A stretch of 64,000 nucleotides of DNA from Mytilus galloprovincialis (GCF_965363235.1 NC_134845.1:64137261-64201260); one strand, 5' to 3'; shown: positions 34,263 through 45,200, numbered from the stretch's first letter. Notes: generated from the letters alone by a model not told the origin. Numbers and translations are program-made.

Positions 34263-36297
34263 TTACTTAGAACAAACTACGCAAGTCAGAGGGTAGTTGT
34301 TCTTGTATGGTGGACACTTCAAAGAACCGCATTTGGTAAGAACTCCAAAAAGAAGTTTACCAAAATGTCGATCCACGCCTCCTATAATATACTCTGGTTT
34401 TATATCAACGCATGCGTACGTTGAAGCAGCTTGATTACCAATAGCTCCTGACGCCAAATATCCATGGTATTCAACCTTCCATCCACTGTAACACGTGTTC
34501 TTCCCTGGGATCATTATAGCTGTGTTAGCATGATTTGTACGACAAAGAGCACAAGGGACGTCTTCATTTGCAGCGTCATCAGCAAAGAAATTAGTGTAAA
34601 ATTCTGCTCCGTACATTCGGCCATGATCCTCGCCACTAGTCTTAACGTAGTTTGGGTCTGGTGGTAGACATACGTGTTCGACAGCCGCACCTATTTCGTT
34701 GTAATGTCCCCCACCTGCATAACCTAAAGGAAACAGACAAAATATTTGCTATTCAAATATGCATTGTACATTTACCATTCAGCTCAACTCTGGTTTTGTG
34801 CATCATATTTTACAAGTTTAATCAAACTTACATATTTTGGCAAATGTTTTAAATTTCAAAAAATCAGAAGAAATTTTTTTCTGAGAAACCGTCATTATCA
34901 GAATGCTTGATTTTTTTATTGACAACATATGTAATACGTTTAGAGAACGTGTTTTTCAACAAATAATCGGCATACCCATGGGAACCAACTGTGCCCCTTG
35001 TGTCAACTTGGTCCTTCAGTCATATCAGTCTGACTTCATACGGAAACATATTGAGAAGAAAGAAAGGAAGTAATCAGTATCCTTTAACATTAATTTCCGC
35101 TATATATAATTTATGTTATCTCTCTCTAAAAAAAATTTAAAAATTGGTGATTAGACTGAACGCATCTATTCCATCGAAATCCCGTCCTCATGTCCCAGAA
35201 TGTGACCTACCAAATAAGACTTATCATCGGGTTTGATGAGAAACTCGATGGGTGCCACTTGTGGGGAAGTATATGCTTACCCTTCTGGAGATCCGGAGAT
35301 CACCCCAGTCATTAAGGGGTTTCTTGTTGCTCAGTCTTGAGTTATTTTCTTTGTTGTGTTTCATGTACTTTTGTATGTCTATTGGTGTTTTTTTCTTTCT
35401 TTTTTAGACATGGCGTACTCAGTTTATTTTCGACTTATGAGTATGAATGTTCCATTGGTATATTTCACTTCTCTCTTTTGGATATAAACTTTTTATGTGC
35501 GCTTTTTAAATGGGACTCGCAAGAGGTATCTTTCCTTTGACTAAAAGATAAGTTGCATAGCAAATCTATAGTATACCTGAATAAACAAGTTCTGTATTAT
35601 TATGTGGGCACTGTTTTCTTCCCCATATAATGTACGTTGCTCCAGAATCTAAAAAGTAGACACGACTTTTATTATGACCAGTTTCTAATACCCATATAGG
35701 TACAGACAAGTATACACTGAAATGAAATATCCTTGTACATATTCCGTATAAATAAACATTTGAGAAGCTTCATGGCAAAAGAAAAATCATGGAGATGGCG
35801 TATGGTATGATTGCCAATAAATTGAATGAATTAACTAGTCGAAAAGCTACATCTCACTTTAAAATATAAGTCGATGACATATATGCTATGATTGCCAATA
35901 AGACAACAATATATATGTACTAGAGGCCAAGGACAAGGATGAAAACAAACTCAAAATCTCCATACCTAGCTGTATAGAATGTATACATACGCAGGTATGT
36001 CGTGCATATTTAAAGAAGAAAGTACAATAATAATTATGATATAATGGTCTTACTTTGGACACTGTTCAATGAACTTTGTAGTTGTTGAATAGTTTTTTCC
36101 TGTTGTATGATAGTTGACGCCTGTTGTTGGTTTTCTGTTTTAAGTTGGACAACCGTACTATTTAGAACAGTCACGACACTTTCAAGTCGGTTCAATCGAT
36201 TCACTAGTACATCTGGGTCATTGAGCAATAGCCTCTTATCTTCAGTATAAACAATGTTTCCCCTTACACAGAGAAAATATATCAACAAGAGAATCAT
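34263..36297 (-). CDS. Gene E: secreted coiled-coil protein with short-chain collagen C4-like domain
   Basis: Exons at 36054-36297, 35577-35648 and 34263-34723 join in frame (777 nt, 258 residues plus stop). The signal peptide is MILLLIYFLCVRGNIVYT, followed by EDKRLLLNDPDVLVNRLNR, an NST sequon and about five heptads with Gln-rich faces. Exon 2 reads ATTYIIWGRKQCPHNNTEL: the Arg of the family motif YIRWGRK is Ile here, and exon 2 starts with Asp-Ser-Gly-Ala instead of Leu/Ile-Gly-Thr. Exon 3 has the full cysteine set, with DVPCALCR, IPGKNTCY, YACVD, KCGSLKCPPY and LTCVVCSK. It is the most compact gene and the last recognisable copy on the right. Intron 2 holds a retroelement fossil (about 34895-35480). 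The function is not known beyond secretion and probable oligomerisation. Confidence 0.88.
34895..35480 (+). mobile_element. Fossil retroelement in intron 2 of gene E
   Basis: Plus-strand phrases FQQIIGIPMGTNCAPC (about 34950-35005) belong to the reverse-transcriptase core. Tail 2 follows at 35225-35480 (GGGTGCCACTTGTGG, TACCCTTCTGGAGATCCGGA and TTAGACATGGCGTACTCAG). It is inserted opposite to gene E. Old and broken. Confidence 0.65.
35785..35920. mobile_element. Retroelement tail-end fragments in intron 1 of gene E
   Basis: Two short pieces, GGTATGATTGCCAATAAATT and CTATGATTGCCAATAAGACA, both resemble the terminal bases of retroelement tail 1. They may be two small insertions or a local duplication. 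Confidence 0.35.
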
Positions 36298-36337
36298 TGC
36301 AATATGTGCACTTTTTCACTCGTGAATAATAATTTGA

Positions 36338-36359
36338 CACGACTTGATTCTTATCTTTT
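36338..36359 (-). promoter_or_regulatory. Conserved upstream block of gene E (AGATAAG)
   Basis: The minus strand reads AAGATAAGAATCAAGTCGTG, 54 bp before the ATG at 36297. The core GATAAGAATCAA equals that of gene A. Confidence 0.5.
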
Positions 36360-36489
36360 AAGGGCTTGTCTTGTGATCAGTGTAAGTTTGTTTCGAATAA
36401 TAATGTGTACAATAGGCCGTTAGTTTTATCGTTTAAATTGTTTTACATTTATCATTTTGAGATCTTTTATATCTGACTCTGGTAATGGT

Positions 36490-36800
36490 TTTGGCATTGC
36501 TCATTATTGGAGGTCGTACGGAGAACTATAGTTGTTAACTTCTATGTCATTTGGTCTATAGAGGAGAGTTTTCTCATTGGTAATCAAACAAACTTTTCTT
36601 ATTATATATGTTGATTTACATCTTTAGGTAATGTTTCCAATACCTATTAAAAATAGCTCGTTACATGTAAAAACTCTGGTGCAGTAGTAAATGAGAAACA
36701 TGAGAAAGTAAACACAATCAAGACACGACCTGACGTGCTGTTGAGGTAAAATTGATTAAAGACTTTCCGTTTTGGAATTCGATATTTGTGTCATTTACTT
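36490..36800 (+). mobile_element. Retroelement tail fragments upstream of gene E
   Basis: GGAGGTCGTACGGAGAACTA to TTCTCATTGGTAATCA (36508-36593) is tail 1 on the plus strand. AAGACTTTCCGTTTTGGAAT (about 36759) with TTTGTGTCATTTACTTTTTT is the end of the tail seen at 4330-4415. Both are short, diverged pieces. Confidence 0.45.
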
Positions 36801-38455
36801 TTTTGACGAGCTATAGCATCTTAGATTAGGAAAGCGAAAAAGAGTTAATAGGTCCGTCCAAACATCCTAAAATACTATCAAAAAGTTAGCCTATAAAAAT
36901 CATAGATCATCGTTAACGAATATTATCATTTTGAAATGAAACATTGTCATTGTAACTCTGAAACTCTGAAACCGTAAAAACGATAAGAGTGGAAAGCTCT
37001 TGAACTGAATTCCATGGTAAAAGGATTTTATGATTGGTGGCATTAAGTTATTAGTATAATAGTTTCAGTCGTAACACAGAATAGTTTAACAAAGTTGAAT
37101 ATACAATGCATCGGTGAAACAATGAAGATCTGCAATCGAACATATACATGTACTAGTATCATAAATATATATAGATATATTTACATAAGTCTTTGTATCA
37201 GATAATATTAAACAAATGAATTAATAAAATAATCAATTTTACTCCCCTTTCTGCAATTTTGATATGCCAGACAATGAATGGTACTTCCCTAAAATGCCAA
37301 CTAAAGCATAAAACTAAATATATTGGAATAAAATCGATCAATAAAGTAAGTAAGACAACGGGAGGATACTTTCCCATACATTTCCATTTATACAGTTTAG
37401 TATGATTTTCCAGATAAAGTATTTCTCAGGGATAAGTTATCCCAAAATAATTTTAATAATTATGATATCTTGTATATATTTATATTGCATTTTTAAGTAT
37501 TATATATGGAGCTTTGTTCAATGTATCTATTAATTGATGACTTAAGTGCCTCCCATAATTCCAAATGGTCTTAAATACAGGGTTCATAGATAGCTGCATT
37601 AAAACAGAAATGATCACATAATTTTCATTTTGTGTTTGAATTTTTATGCCTGTGACAGTGTGTATCGTCACGAGTTATGCCGCTTTGTCCGGGAAAATAT
37701 ATGATAATGTAAGACTGTATTTTTGATTGATTATTTTGTTTAAAAAATAATTAATTATTATGTGATTTTATTGGCAAAAAAATTGTGATTATGCAATTGC
37801 TTGGACACCCCCATTTTATTACAAAAATATTTAAATGATTTTTAAATTTTTATTTTTGTTTTTACTGTTACAATAAGGGAGCAAGGGACGACATCAAAAA
37901 ATCAACGAAGGATAACAAACTTAATTCAAATAGTTTGAGGGGGAGGGGGAAGATTGCTGCAAATTTTGTTTAATTGACATCGATTTTATGTATACCCTTA
38001 TTGGTCACTCAATCAATTTTTCCCAAATTACGTTAAGAGGGGTAGGGGGTCAGTGTTGCAAAGTCGAGTGTACCTTTTGCTGACGGTATATGATCACATG
38101 ACTCATGAATCAAAATGACTGACAACTGTTGCACAAGTCGTGACAAGGTGAAGGTCCACAAGAGACAACAGTAAATGTTTTATAACAACCATGTAACTGA
38201 ATGTAAGAGATCTTTCGTGAACAACTCAAGGTTCAATATATGTTATTAATAGCAAATCATTATCATAAACCCTGATTTTTCATAATCTGATTATGATAGT
38301 TTTGGGGATTTTCTATCAAATCGTAAATAGGTTAGATATTGTCTGCATGTAACGTGTAAGATCCTGCAACAACTCTAACCTGTAGATGGTCTGTTGCAAT
38401 TCTAAATACCTAAGCTAAATTCTGCCCCTGTAAAATTTGCATACGCATTTGCAGA
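36800..38455. other. Spacer without recognised feature
   Basis: A+T-rich sequence with short open frames only. No exon, signal peptide or repeat border is supportable. Confidence 0.35.
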
Positions 38456-38460
38456 TTAAT

Positions 38461-38751
38461 GAGGGGGAGGACAGGGGGGTACCCTTCTCCCTTCTCCCAC
38501 CCCTCTTCTCCTTTCTCCTACCCCCGTTCTCCTTTCTCCCATTAGAATAAAACATCTCCTTTTGAGATATTTTTTCTTGAAATATTAGAAAATTTTTAAA
38601 AAGGAGAGATATTTTATTTTTTCTCCTTTTTCCAACTTTTTCTCCTTTCTCCCAGCCTTCCTCTCCTTTCTCCTACCCCCTTTCTCCCACCCCCTTTCTC
38701 CTTTCTCCTACCCCCTTTCTCCCTGTCTCCCTTACCCCTGTCCTCCCCCTC
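38461..38751. repeat. 291-bp polypyrimidine element with GAGGGGGAGGACAGGGG inverted ends
   Basis: The left end GAGGGGGAGGACAGGGG reappears inverted at the right end (CCCCTGTCCTCCCCCTC), and ATTAAT flanks both sides (38455-38460 and 38752-38757). The interior is made of CTCCTTTCTCCTACCCCC-type phrases, interrupted by a short AT-rich palindromic core (TAAAACATCTCCTTTTGAGA and its partner AGGAGAGATATTTTATT). ATTAAT is itself a palindrome, so it may be a target duplication or part of the ends. Confidence 0.65.
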
Positions 38752-38780
38752 ATTAATGTTTCTGTCAATAGGGGTACATT

Positions 38781-39698
38781 TAGTCCGAGATTACTCTGAC
38801 GTCCAACGGCTGTTTTGCCAGACAAGCTGGGCCGTGGGACGTCAGAGCTTGTCCCATATAAAAAAGTGGATATTTGCCCACCCAAAATAGATGCGCTGCT
38901 TCATCGCTTCTGGTGCCGACTGATGGCCTTGGAATTATATAAATCGGGCACCAATCTTTTCATTTTTCATTTATCTTTTCATTTATGGATGTTTCACCTA
39001 CCTGCCAACCTTTATTTTTCCATATTTCAACAGTTTTCACAGAGACCCATCGATTTCTGCATTTTGCCTTTCATTTTCAAAGATTATCACGTGACCACGA
39101 GAAAACAGTGATGATTTATGCAAATGACCATAATGTAACACCTCGTTCATTTACGATGCAAGTTATCTAAATGTCCAAGAGCTTCCGATTGTTCTCGTGG
39201 TCGGAACTAAATGCTTAATACCGATCTCCTGTAAAGGTGGTGAAAAATCGTGGTTGGCTACTAAATGCTTAATACCGATCTCCTGTAAAGGTGGTGAAAA
39301 ATCGTGGTTGGCTACTAAATGTTAAACATCGATCTCCTACAAAATTTGCATATTTGAGTCTCAAGGCCACGAACTCTCTCGTAACTTGACGTCCATTTGA
39401 AAGTGAAAGTCAAAATGCAGAAATCGATGGGTCTCTGTGAAAACTGTTAAAATATGGAATAAATAAAAGTTGGCAGGTAGTTGAAACTTACATAAATGAA
39501 AAGATAAATGAAAAATGAACAGATTGATGCCCGATTTATATAATTCCAAGGCCGTCAGTCGGCAACAGAAGCGACGAAGCAGCGCATCTATTTTGGGTGG
39601 GCAAATATCCACTTTTTGATATGGGACGAGCTCTGACGTCCCACGGCCCCAGCTTGTCTGGCAAAACAGCCGTTGGACGTCAGAGTAATCTCGGACTA
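38781..39698. mobile_element. 918-bp foldback element with 9-bp target duplication
   Basis: The element starts TAGTCCGAGATTACTCTGAC and ends with the exact inverse. The arms (about 38781-39160 and 39370-39698) are long, near-identical inverted repeats. The 9-bp direct repeat GGGTACATT flanks it exactly (38772-38780 and 39699-39707). The centre holds about 2.4 copies of a 54-bp direct repeat (from 39206) starting ACTAAATGCTTAATACCGA. Long inverted ends plus a 9-bp target duplication are typical of Mutator-like foldback elements. No transposase is present; the short open frames in the arms are incidental. Confidence 0.85.
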
Positions 39699-39994
39699 GG
39701 GTACATTACAAGCATGGATGAAATACACACACCCTTTTGCCTGTGACAATTTACCCTGTTTTTTTCAGTGACATTGCATATTCCTGACCTTTTTCCAAAT
39801 TGAACCCCATTACAGAACTAATTGTCGAATTGGTCTCATCCGGAATGTGCATAGATAAAATCCTCTTGTTTTAGTTTTCTTAATGGATTATTCGTAGCCT
39901 AAGTAGAACAGAGGAAAATACTTGGAACAAAATGATTATGCTTTATTAGTGTGGTTGTTGTTCTCTTTATCTGATCTATGGTCTCTTCCTACTT

Positions 39995-40235
39995 TAAGGG
40001 AGATAAAATAGTATAGCTCAACTAAGCATAAGGGAGATAACTTATTATAGCTCATCTAAGCATATATAAGGGAGATTATTATTATAGCTCAACCAAGCAT
40101 AAGGGAGATAACTTATAGCTCAAACAAGCATATAAGCGAAATAACTTATTACAGCTCAACCAAGCATAAGAGAGATAACTTATTATATCCAAGCATAAGG
40201 GAGATAACCTATTTATCACATCTAAGCATAGGGAA
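39995..40235. repeat. Minisatellite, about 40-bp unit, six to seven copies
   Basis: The unit AAGGGAGATAACTTATTATA followed by GCTCAACTAAGCATA repeats with small length changes between 39995 and 40235. AAGGGAGATAAC is a recurring mollusc sequence word. No coding content. Confidence 0.7.
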
Positions 40236-40415
40236 GTGTTAAAACTTATTAGAACAAAATCAAACATAATATGGTTAAATTAAGTAATATAAGCTGGATC
40301 TCCATATGATATAGTTGTATATATATAGCATGTTTCACACAGACACAACATTTAAAGCAATCCATCAATTTAAAGATTTACCTACATACACTAGCTTAAA
40401 AGGCTTGGAGTTAAA

Positions 40416-40565
40416 TCAGATTAACATAAAGGTTACTGTAAAGGTTACTTTAAATCCCTTTTTGGATTCTGAGTCTGGAGTGATTTTTTACCTCTTAAAG
40501 GTTGCTATTTCATAAAATCACTCCAGATTCAGAACCCCAAAAGGAATTACAGCAGGTTAATCAGT
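40416..40565. repeat. Short hairpin element around CTGGAGTGATTTT
   Basis: The left arm CAGATTAAC ... GGATTCTGAGTCTGGAGTGA returns on the right as TCACTCCAGATTCAGAACC ... GTTAATCAG, making a roughly 150-bp imperfect palindrome with a short direct repeat (AAGGTTACTGTA, AAGGTTACTTTA) in the left arm only. MITE-like, non-coding. Confidence 0.6.
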
Positions 40566-40772
40566 CTAAATGTGCAACTAATTTAATTATTTTTGCTGAG
40601 TTTTAAATCACATGATAAGCATTAATGAATGACAAAACAAGAAGATGAAAAAACAAAAACAATTGAAACAGAGGAGAGAAAAGTTGTCAGAAAACAGTAA
40701 AAAAAACTTTAGCAAAAGTTGAATTATCTCCCTTTGTACACCAATTGAGACAAATTCGTACTATACATGAAT

Positions 40773-40813
40773 TAGTCCGAGGTTATGTTGGATGTCAGAG
40801 TAATCTCTGACTA
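40773..40813. mobile_element. 41-bp miniature relative of the 918-bp foldback element
   Basis: It starts TAGTCCGAGG and ends ATGTCAGAGTAATCTCTGAC plus TA, i.e. the outermost bases of both ends of the element at 38781-39698 with nearly everything between lost. It is flanked by TACATGAAT (40764-40772) and TACATGTAT (40814-40822), a 9-bp target duplication with one mismatch. Confidence 0.75.
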
Positions 40814-40944
40814 TACATGTATATGCAAATAAAAGCTTTAAAGTATAAAAGATTAGCCTTCTACTGTCTAAAACTTTGGTACAAGAAATATTCAGACACA
40901 TGTATGTGCAAACAGCATGATGATGCAATGTTTAAAATATATAC

Positions 40945-41180
40945 AGTATAAGGGAGATGCCGTATGATTTCCAATGAGACAATAATTCCATGAAAGACAG
41001 GATGTAAGCAGTTAAAGACAACCATATTGCCTTCAATAATTGATTTAGAAAACAACAGCCTAATTTATAACAAAACAATTTAAGAAAAACAAGTATGACA
41101 GACAGACGCAAAATCCAATAAAACCACTGAACTATAAGCTCTTGAATTGGGACATGCACACATAAAATATAGGTCATTAA
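40945..41180 (-). mobile_element. Fossil retroelement tail 1
   Basis: Phrases GCCGTATGATTTCCAATGAG, ACAACCATATTGCCTTCAAT and CACTGAACTATAAGCTCTTG follow the order of tail 1 at 9425-9720, with much divergence. Confidence 0.5.
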
Positions 41181-41796
41181 TTATAATTTCAAATAGATTG
41201 ATAGGTTGTTTTATATTGAATTTATATATAAACTTGCAGTTGGTTGCATTTGTGTGCAGCTCTCAGAGAACTTAAGTTCAACTACAATTTTTGGCTTTAT
41301 GGTATAAGAATCATTAAAACGTATATATATACAATTATTTTTGATACAATAAAAAGTCCTTTAAAATGTGATTTAAGAATAAAAAACACTTCACATCACA
41401 TTGTTATAAATCAAACGTCATTTTAATATGTGAGCACTTTCTCTTCATCTCCTATGGTTCATCAGACAGTATTGACTTCGTTTATAGTATTAACTTGTGA
41501 CATTACTAATAGTCTAATATCTTGCAGTAGTCATAAATTAGAATAATGAATGATAAATTGCATGCCAAAGTGCACTTCCTTTTCAAGTATGGATTGAACA
41601 GTTGAAAAAAGAATTGTTTCTTTGCTGCAAGCAGTGTAACGTAATTTAATTTTAGTCCACACCTAAAACAGAAAGATTTTAATGCATCTTCTTTCTACAT
41701 TCATCAAAATGTTAAGAATATGGAGAATTCCTATTTGAGGGGTCCTTTATTTGCTGTTTATGGATTCTGACTTTAAACAATACTCAATAGTCTATT

Positions 41797-41906
41797 GCAG
41801 AGGCGGATTTAAAGGGGGCATTGATTATTTAAGGAATCACTGAAGCATGACTGGAGCTAGCCTCCTCTTAGGCAGTCAGTGGGCCTAAGATCTAGATCCA
41901 CCACTG
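41797..41906. repeat. GGCGGATT-ended element, copy 2
   Basis: It opens GCAGAGGCGGATTTAAAGG and closes GATCTAGATCCACCACTG. The middle AAGGAATCACTGAAGCATGA is shared with the copy at 47552-47674. Confidence 0.55.
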
Positions 41907-42034
41907 TATTGTTTTGAACAATGTAGTTTTCATTACAAGTGGGACATATTGCACAATAAATGATATTTCTGATTTACAGTTCATACTTAAATTTGAAATT
42001 AACTGTTTACAAAATTTAGAATTTTTGAAAAACT

Positions 42035-42235
42035 AAGGCTTTTCTACCTCAGGCATAGATTACCTTAGCTGTATTTGGCATAACTTTTAGGAATTTTGGT
42101 CTTTAATGCTCTTCAACTTTGTACTTTATTTGGCCTTTTTAACTTTTTTGGATTCGAGCGTCACTGATGATTCTTTTGTAGACGAAACACGCATTTAGCA
42201 TATATACAAAATTTAGTCCTGGTATCTATGATGAG
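42035..42235 (+). repeat. Bivalve interspersed repeat (TTCGAGCGTCA type), copy 2
   Basis: A better-preserved relative of 9215-9350: GCTGTATTTGGCATAACTTT, ATGCTCTTCAACTTTGTACT, GATTCGAGCGTCACTGATGA and GTAGACGAAACACGC. Its end carries TTTAGTCCTGGTATC. Probably SINE-like. Confidence 0.6.
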
Positions 42236-42239
42236 TTTA

Positions 42240-45200
42240 TTTGGTTTGATGACTGTGTCTCTCTGATTTTAGAGTTTTACTTTGTCCTACTACTATCACA
42301 TTGCATGTAGCACATGTATCTTGAATCACAGATATTTTTTTTTTATTTCTGCCATCTTCTGTGTAGTAAAAGCTGTGAAGTCTCTATAGACTTGATTAAT
42401 GTAAAATAGATAAAAAAAATCCCTTTGCTGTACTTAATTCTTTTGATGACATGGATTGTGTGTTTCAAGAATGGAATTTTTTGCTGTTAATCTTTTCTGT
42501 CATTTCTGTGTAAACACTTAAAGAAACAATATTTGATTAACAATGTGATATTTTGTATTTTTCATTCTTAAATCAGTTAAAAAAAGTAATGTTTTCTAAA
42601 GCTAGTGAAATTCATCCTCTTACAATTTACTGGAATTTCAAAATATATTTCCCCCAAAACACGAAAAGGTTCCTTTTTTCAACCATATGGCAGGACACAG
42701 ATCAGTAGATAAACTGTTCAAATAACTTTCATATCCTTGTGTTACCAGTGAAAAGTGTTGAGTTATCTCCCTTCAGTTGGCATTATATTTCTTTCAAAAA
42801 ATAAACTAGTAAATTTATATGGTGAAAATGTTTAAGCAAATTGCCCTTGATGGATAATTTTTTTTTTGAAACCTGCAATAAATTGGTCACATATATATGC
42901 CACACATGTACACTACTTTACAGAAAGAAAGTTTATTTGAATTCAACAAACATTTCAAACCTAAGCTCTTTTCACAGAATATAAATCATATTTAGTTACA
43001 AACAAAACAAGTAATGAAGCAATGCAGCATGAAAATAAATAATTGTATCACAGTTCAACTTTAGAAAACAAATAACTGACCCTAAAGCCACCAAAAAACA
43101 CAAAATTAAAAATAAGAAAATCCAATGCATGTAAAAGATTTGCAAATAGATCCCTGATGATCACAGTATGCATTACAATCTTTTCCAACTACTAAGATTA
43201 ATATTTTTCTTGTGCGTCCAAAGTTTTGTAAATATTAACTTACTAGTTTTAATAAAAAAAAAAGTCTTGTCTTGGTTTTTTTTTTGGTTTTTTTACCTCC
43301 ACAGTTGCTACTCTTGAAAGTCAATTTGTAACATGGAATACTACAATACAATTATCGCAGATTCTTCAGCTTGAATTATTAGTTTTATCCATGTCAGATG
43401 ATTTTTACTGGCAAAGCAATAAACAATGGCTTAGTATGCAGCTTTTCTCAGGGGTAAACTGCTTAGTACATGCCACAAGTATTTGTTCAACAGCAACTGT
43501 AAAGAAATTAGATATTTGTAAAATAACATGAACTATTTTGTCTATTTATCAAACAGTAAGTTAATGTTATTATAACGTTGGACATTCCTGTCTTTGTATA
43601 GTGTAATCCCTTTGTTGAACATGCTTGTGAAAGTTATTTTTTCTGTAAACAAACTTTGTTTTTATTTGGTATTTTTGTTTCAGATGAACAGGAACTTTGT
43701 TTGATTTGATTGAATGACCTGACAATAAACACTGTCAAGACTCAGATGACCAAAATCCTATATGTCAGAGATTACACAAAGCTTTTGATGAAATGAGAGA
43801 ATAATAAAGAAATTAGTCCTTGTGATGAATTGAGAAGTAGGTTTACACTTCCGATTGTTTTCCAACAATGAACATAACTTATATTACTTATATATAGTGG
43901 CAGAATTAGGAAAGCTACGATATATATGGTTAATGCATACACTTTTTGCAAGTCCCACTATACATACATGTAGCTGTTTTTGGTCCCAGTCTGTGAAAAA
44001 AGTCAATGGATGGTGACTTAATTTAACAATTTGATGCAACATAAATTAATACTGTAATTATACTTTTGACCCACTTTTAACAACAATTGGTTCAAATATG
44101 TTTCATGAATTTGAGGACCTGATTGAGCTCCTCTGAATTTGTTGGCAGGCATGGATCAAGATTTTTTTTAATGGTTATTGTCTTGGGGTTCAAACAGGAA
44201 ACAGGAATGGGTTTAAGGATGATTTTTGGTAGTTTTTGCATAAAGGAGAGTTTGTGATGGAGGATTAGTAAAAACTTTAGACCTAATGGTTGGGCCATCT
44301 GAGTGACTTTTATTTTGTGTCATTTTCACGCTTTTGGTTTTTGTTTTTATTTGCCCGTTCACTCACCACATCAGCTGTTGAACAATTGTTTTATTTTTTT
44401 AATTGCAAGGACATTTTCATGTTAGATCTTGAGATGTCAGATTTCTGTAAAAAAATAAATTGAAATGCAAGTCCTACCAGTAATTTAACACTATAATTTC
44501 TGAAGTAACTTATTTACAAATGAGAACTTATAATTTACATCTTTTCATATCTGTTACATGAGTTCTTAAATAACAATTATATTGTATAGATTTCAAATTC
44601 CCTGATAACCTGCTGTTTATAATACAAATTTATGGACCACCTTGTCTGTGTTTTCAGTATAACTTTCAATTTATTATGTCAGAGTTATCTGCTCTTTGAT
44701 AATAATGAAATCTGTTTCCTTTCATTATCATATATGTTGACAGAAAAGATTAATTAATTAGAAATTTAATTAATTGAAGAGGTCAAAGTTTATCTAAATG
44801 ATTTAAAGAAATGGCCTTATAATTGTTATGTAGAGACTGTTAAGTAATATGGGTTATACATGCAGACATTTAAAGAGAAATAATAATTAATTTACATTAT
44901 ATTTACATTGTTAAGTTCTGTTTTGCATAATTTCATGTATGATATCTGATATGTATGCAAAGATGTGCCTATTCTTTCAGTTTGGTTTTGTATCATGCAT
45001 CTCAAAGACATTCCAAGGTGTGCGCTGTGTGTCAATTTAGATTTAAGACCCCACATTTACAGGATTTTGTTCATTCATATATAGCAGAACAATTTTTCAG
45101 ATGGTACCAAAATCCTTAAGCCGAATTCATGGCATAAAGGGGTGCACATTTTTGAAATAAAACACCCAACTGTTAAGTCCTTTTAGATGATTTTTTGTTG

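Noticed and set aside
38815-39612. Open frames in the foldback arms with similar translations on both strands
   Set aside because: They mirror each other because the arms are inverted repeats; there is no start context, domain or codon bias.
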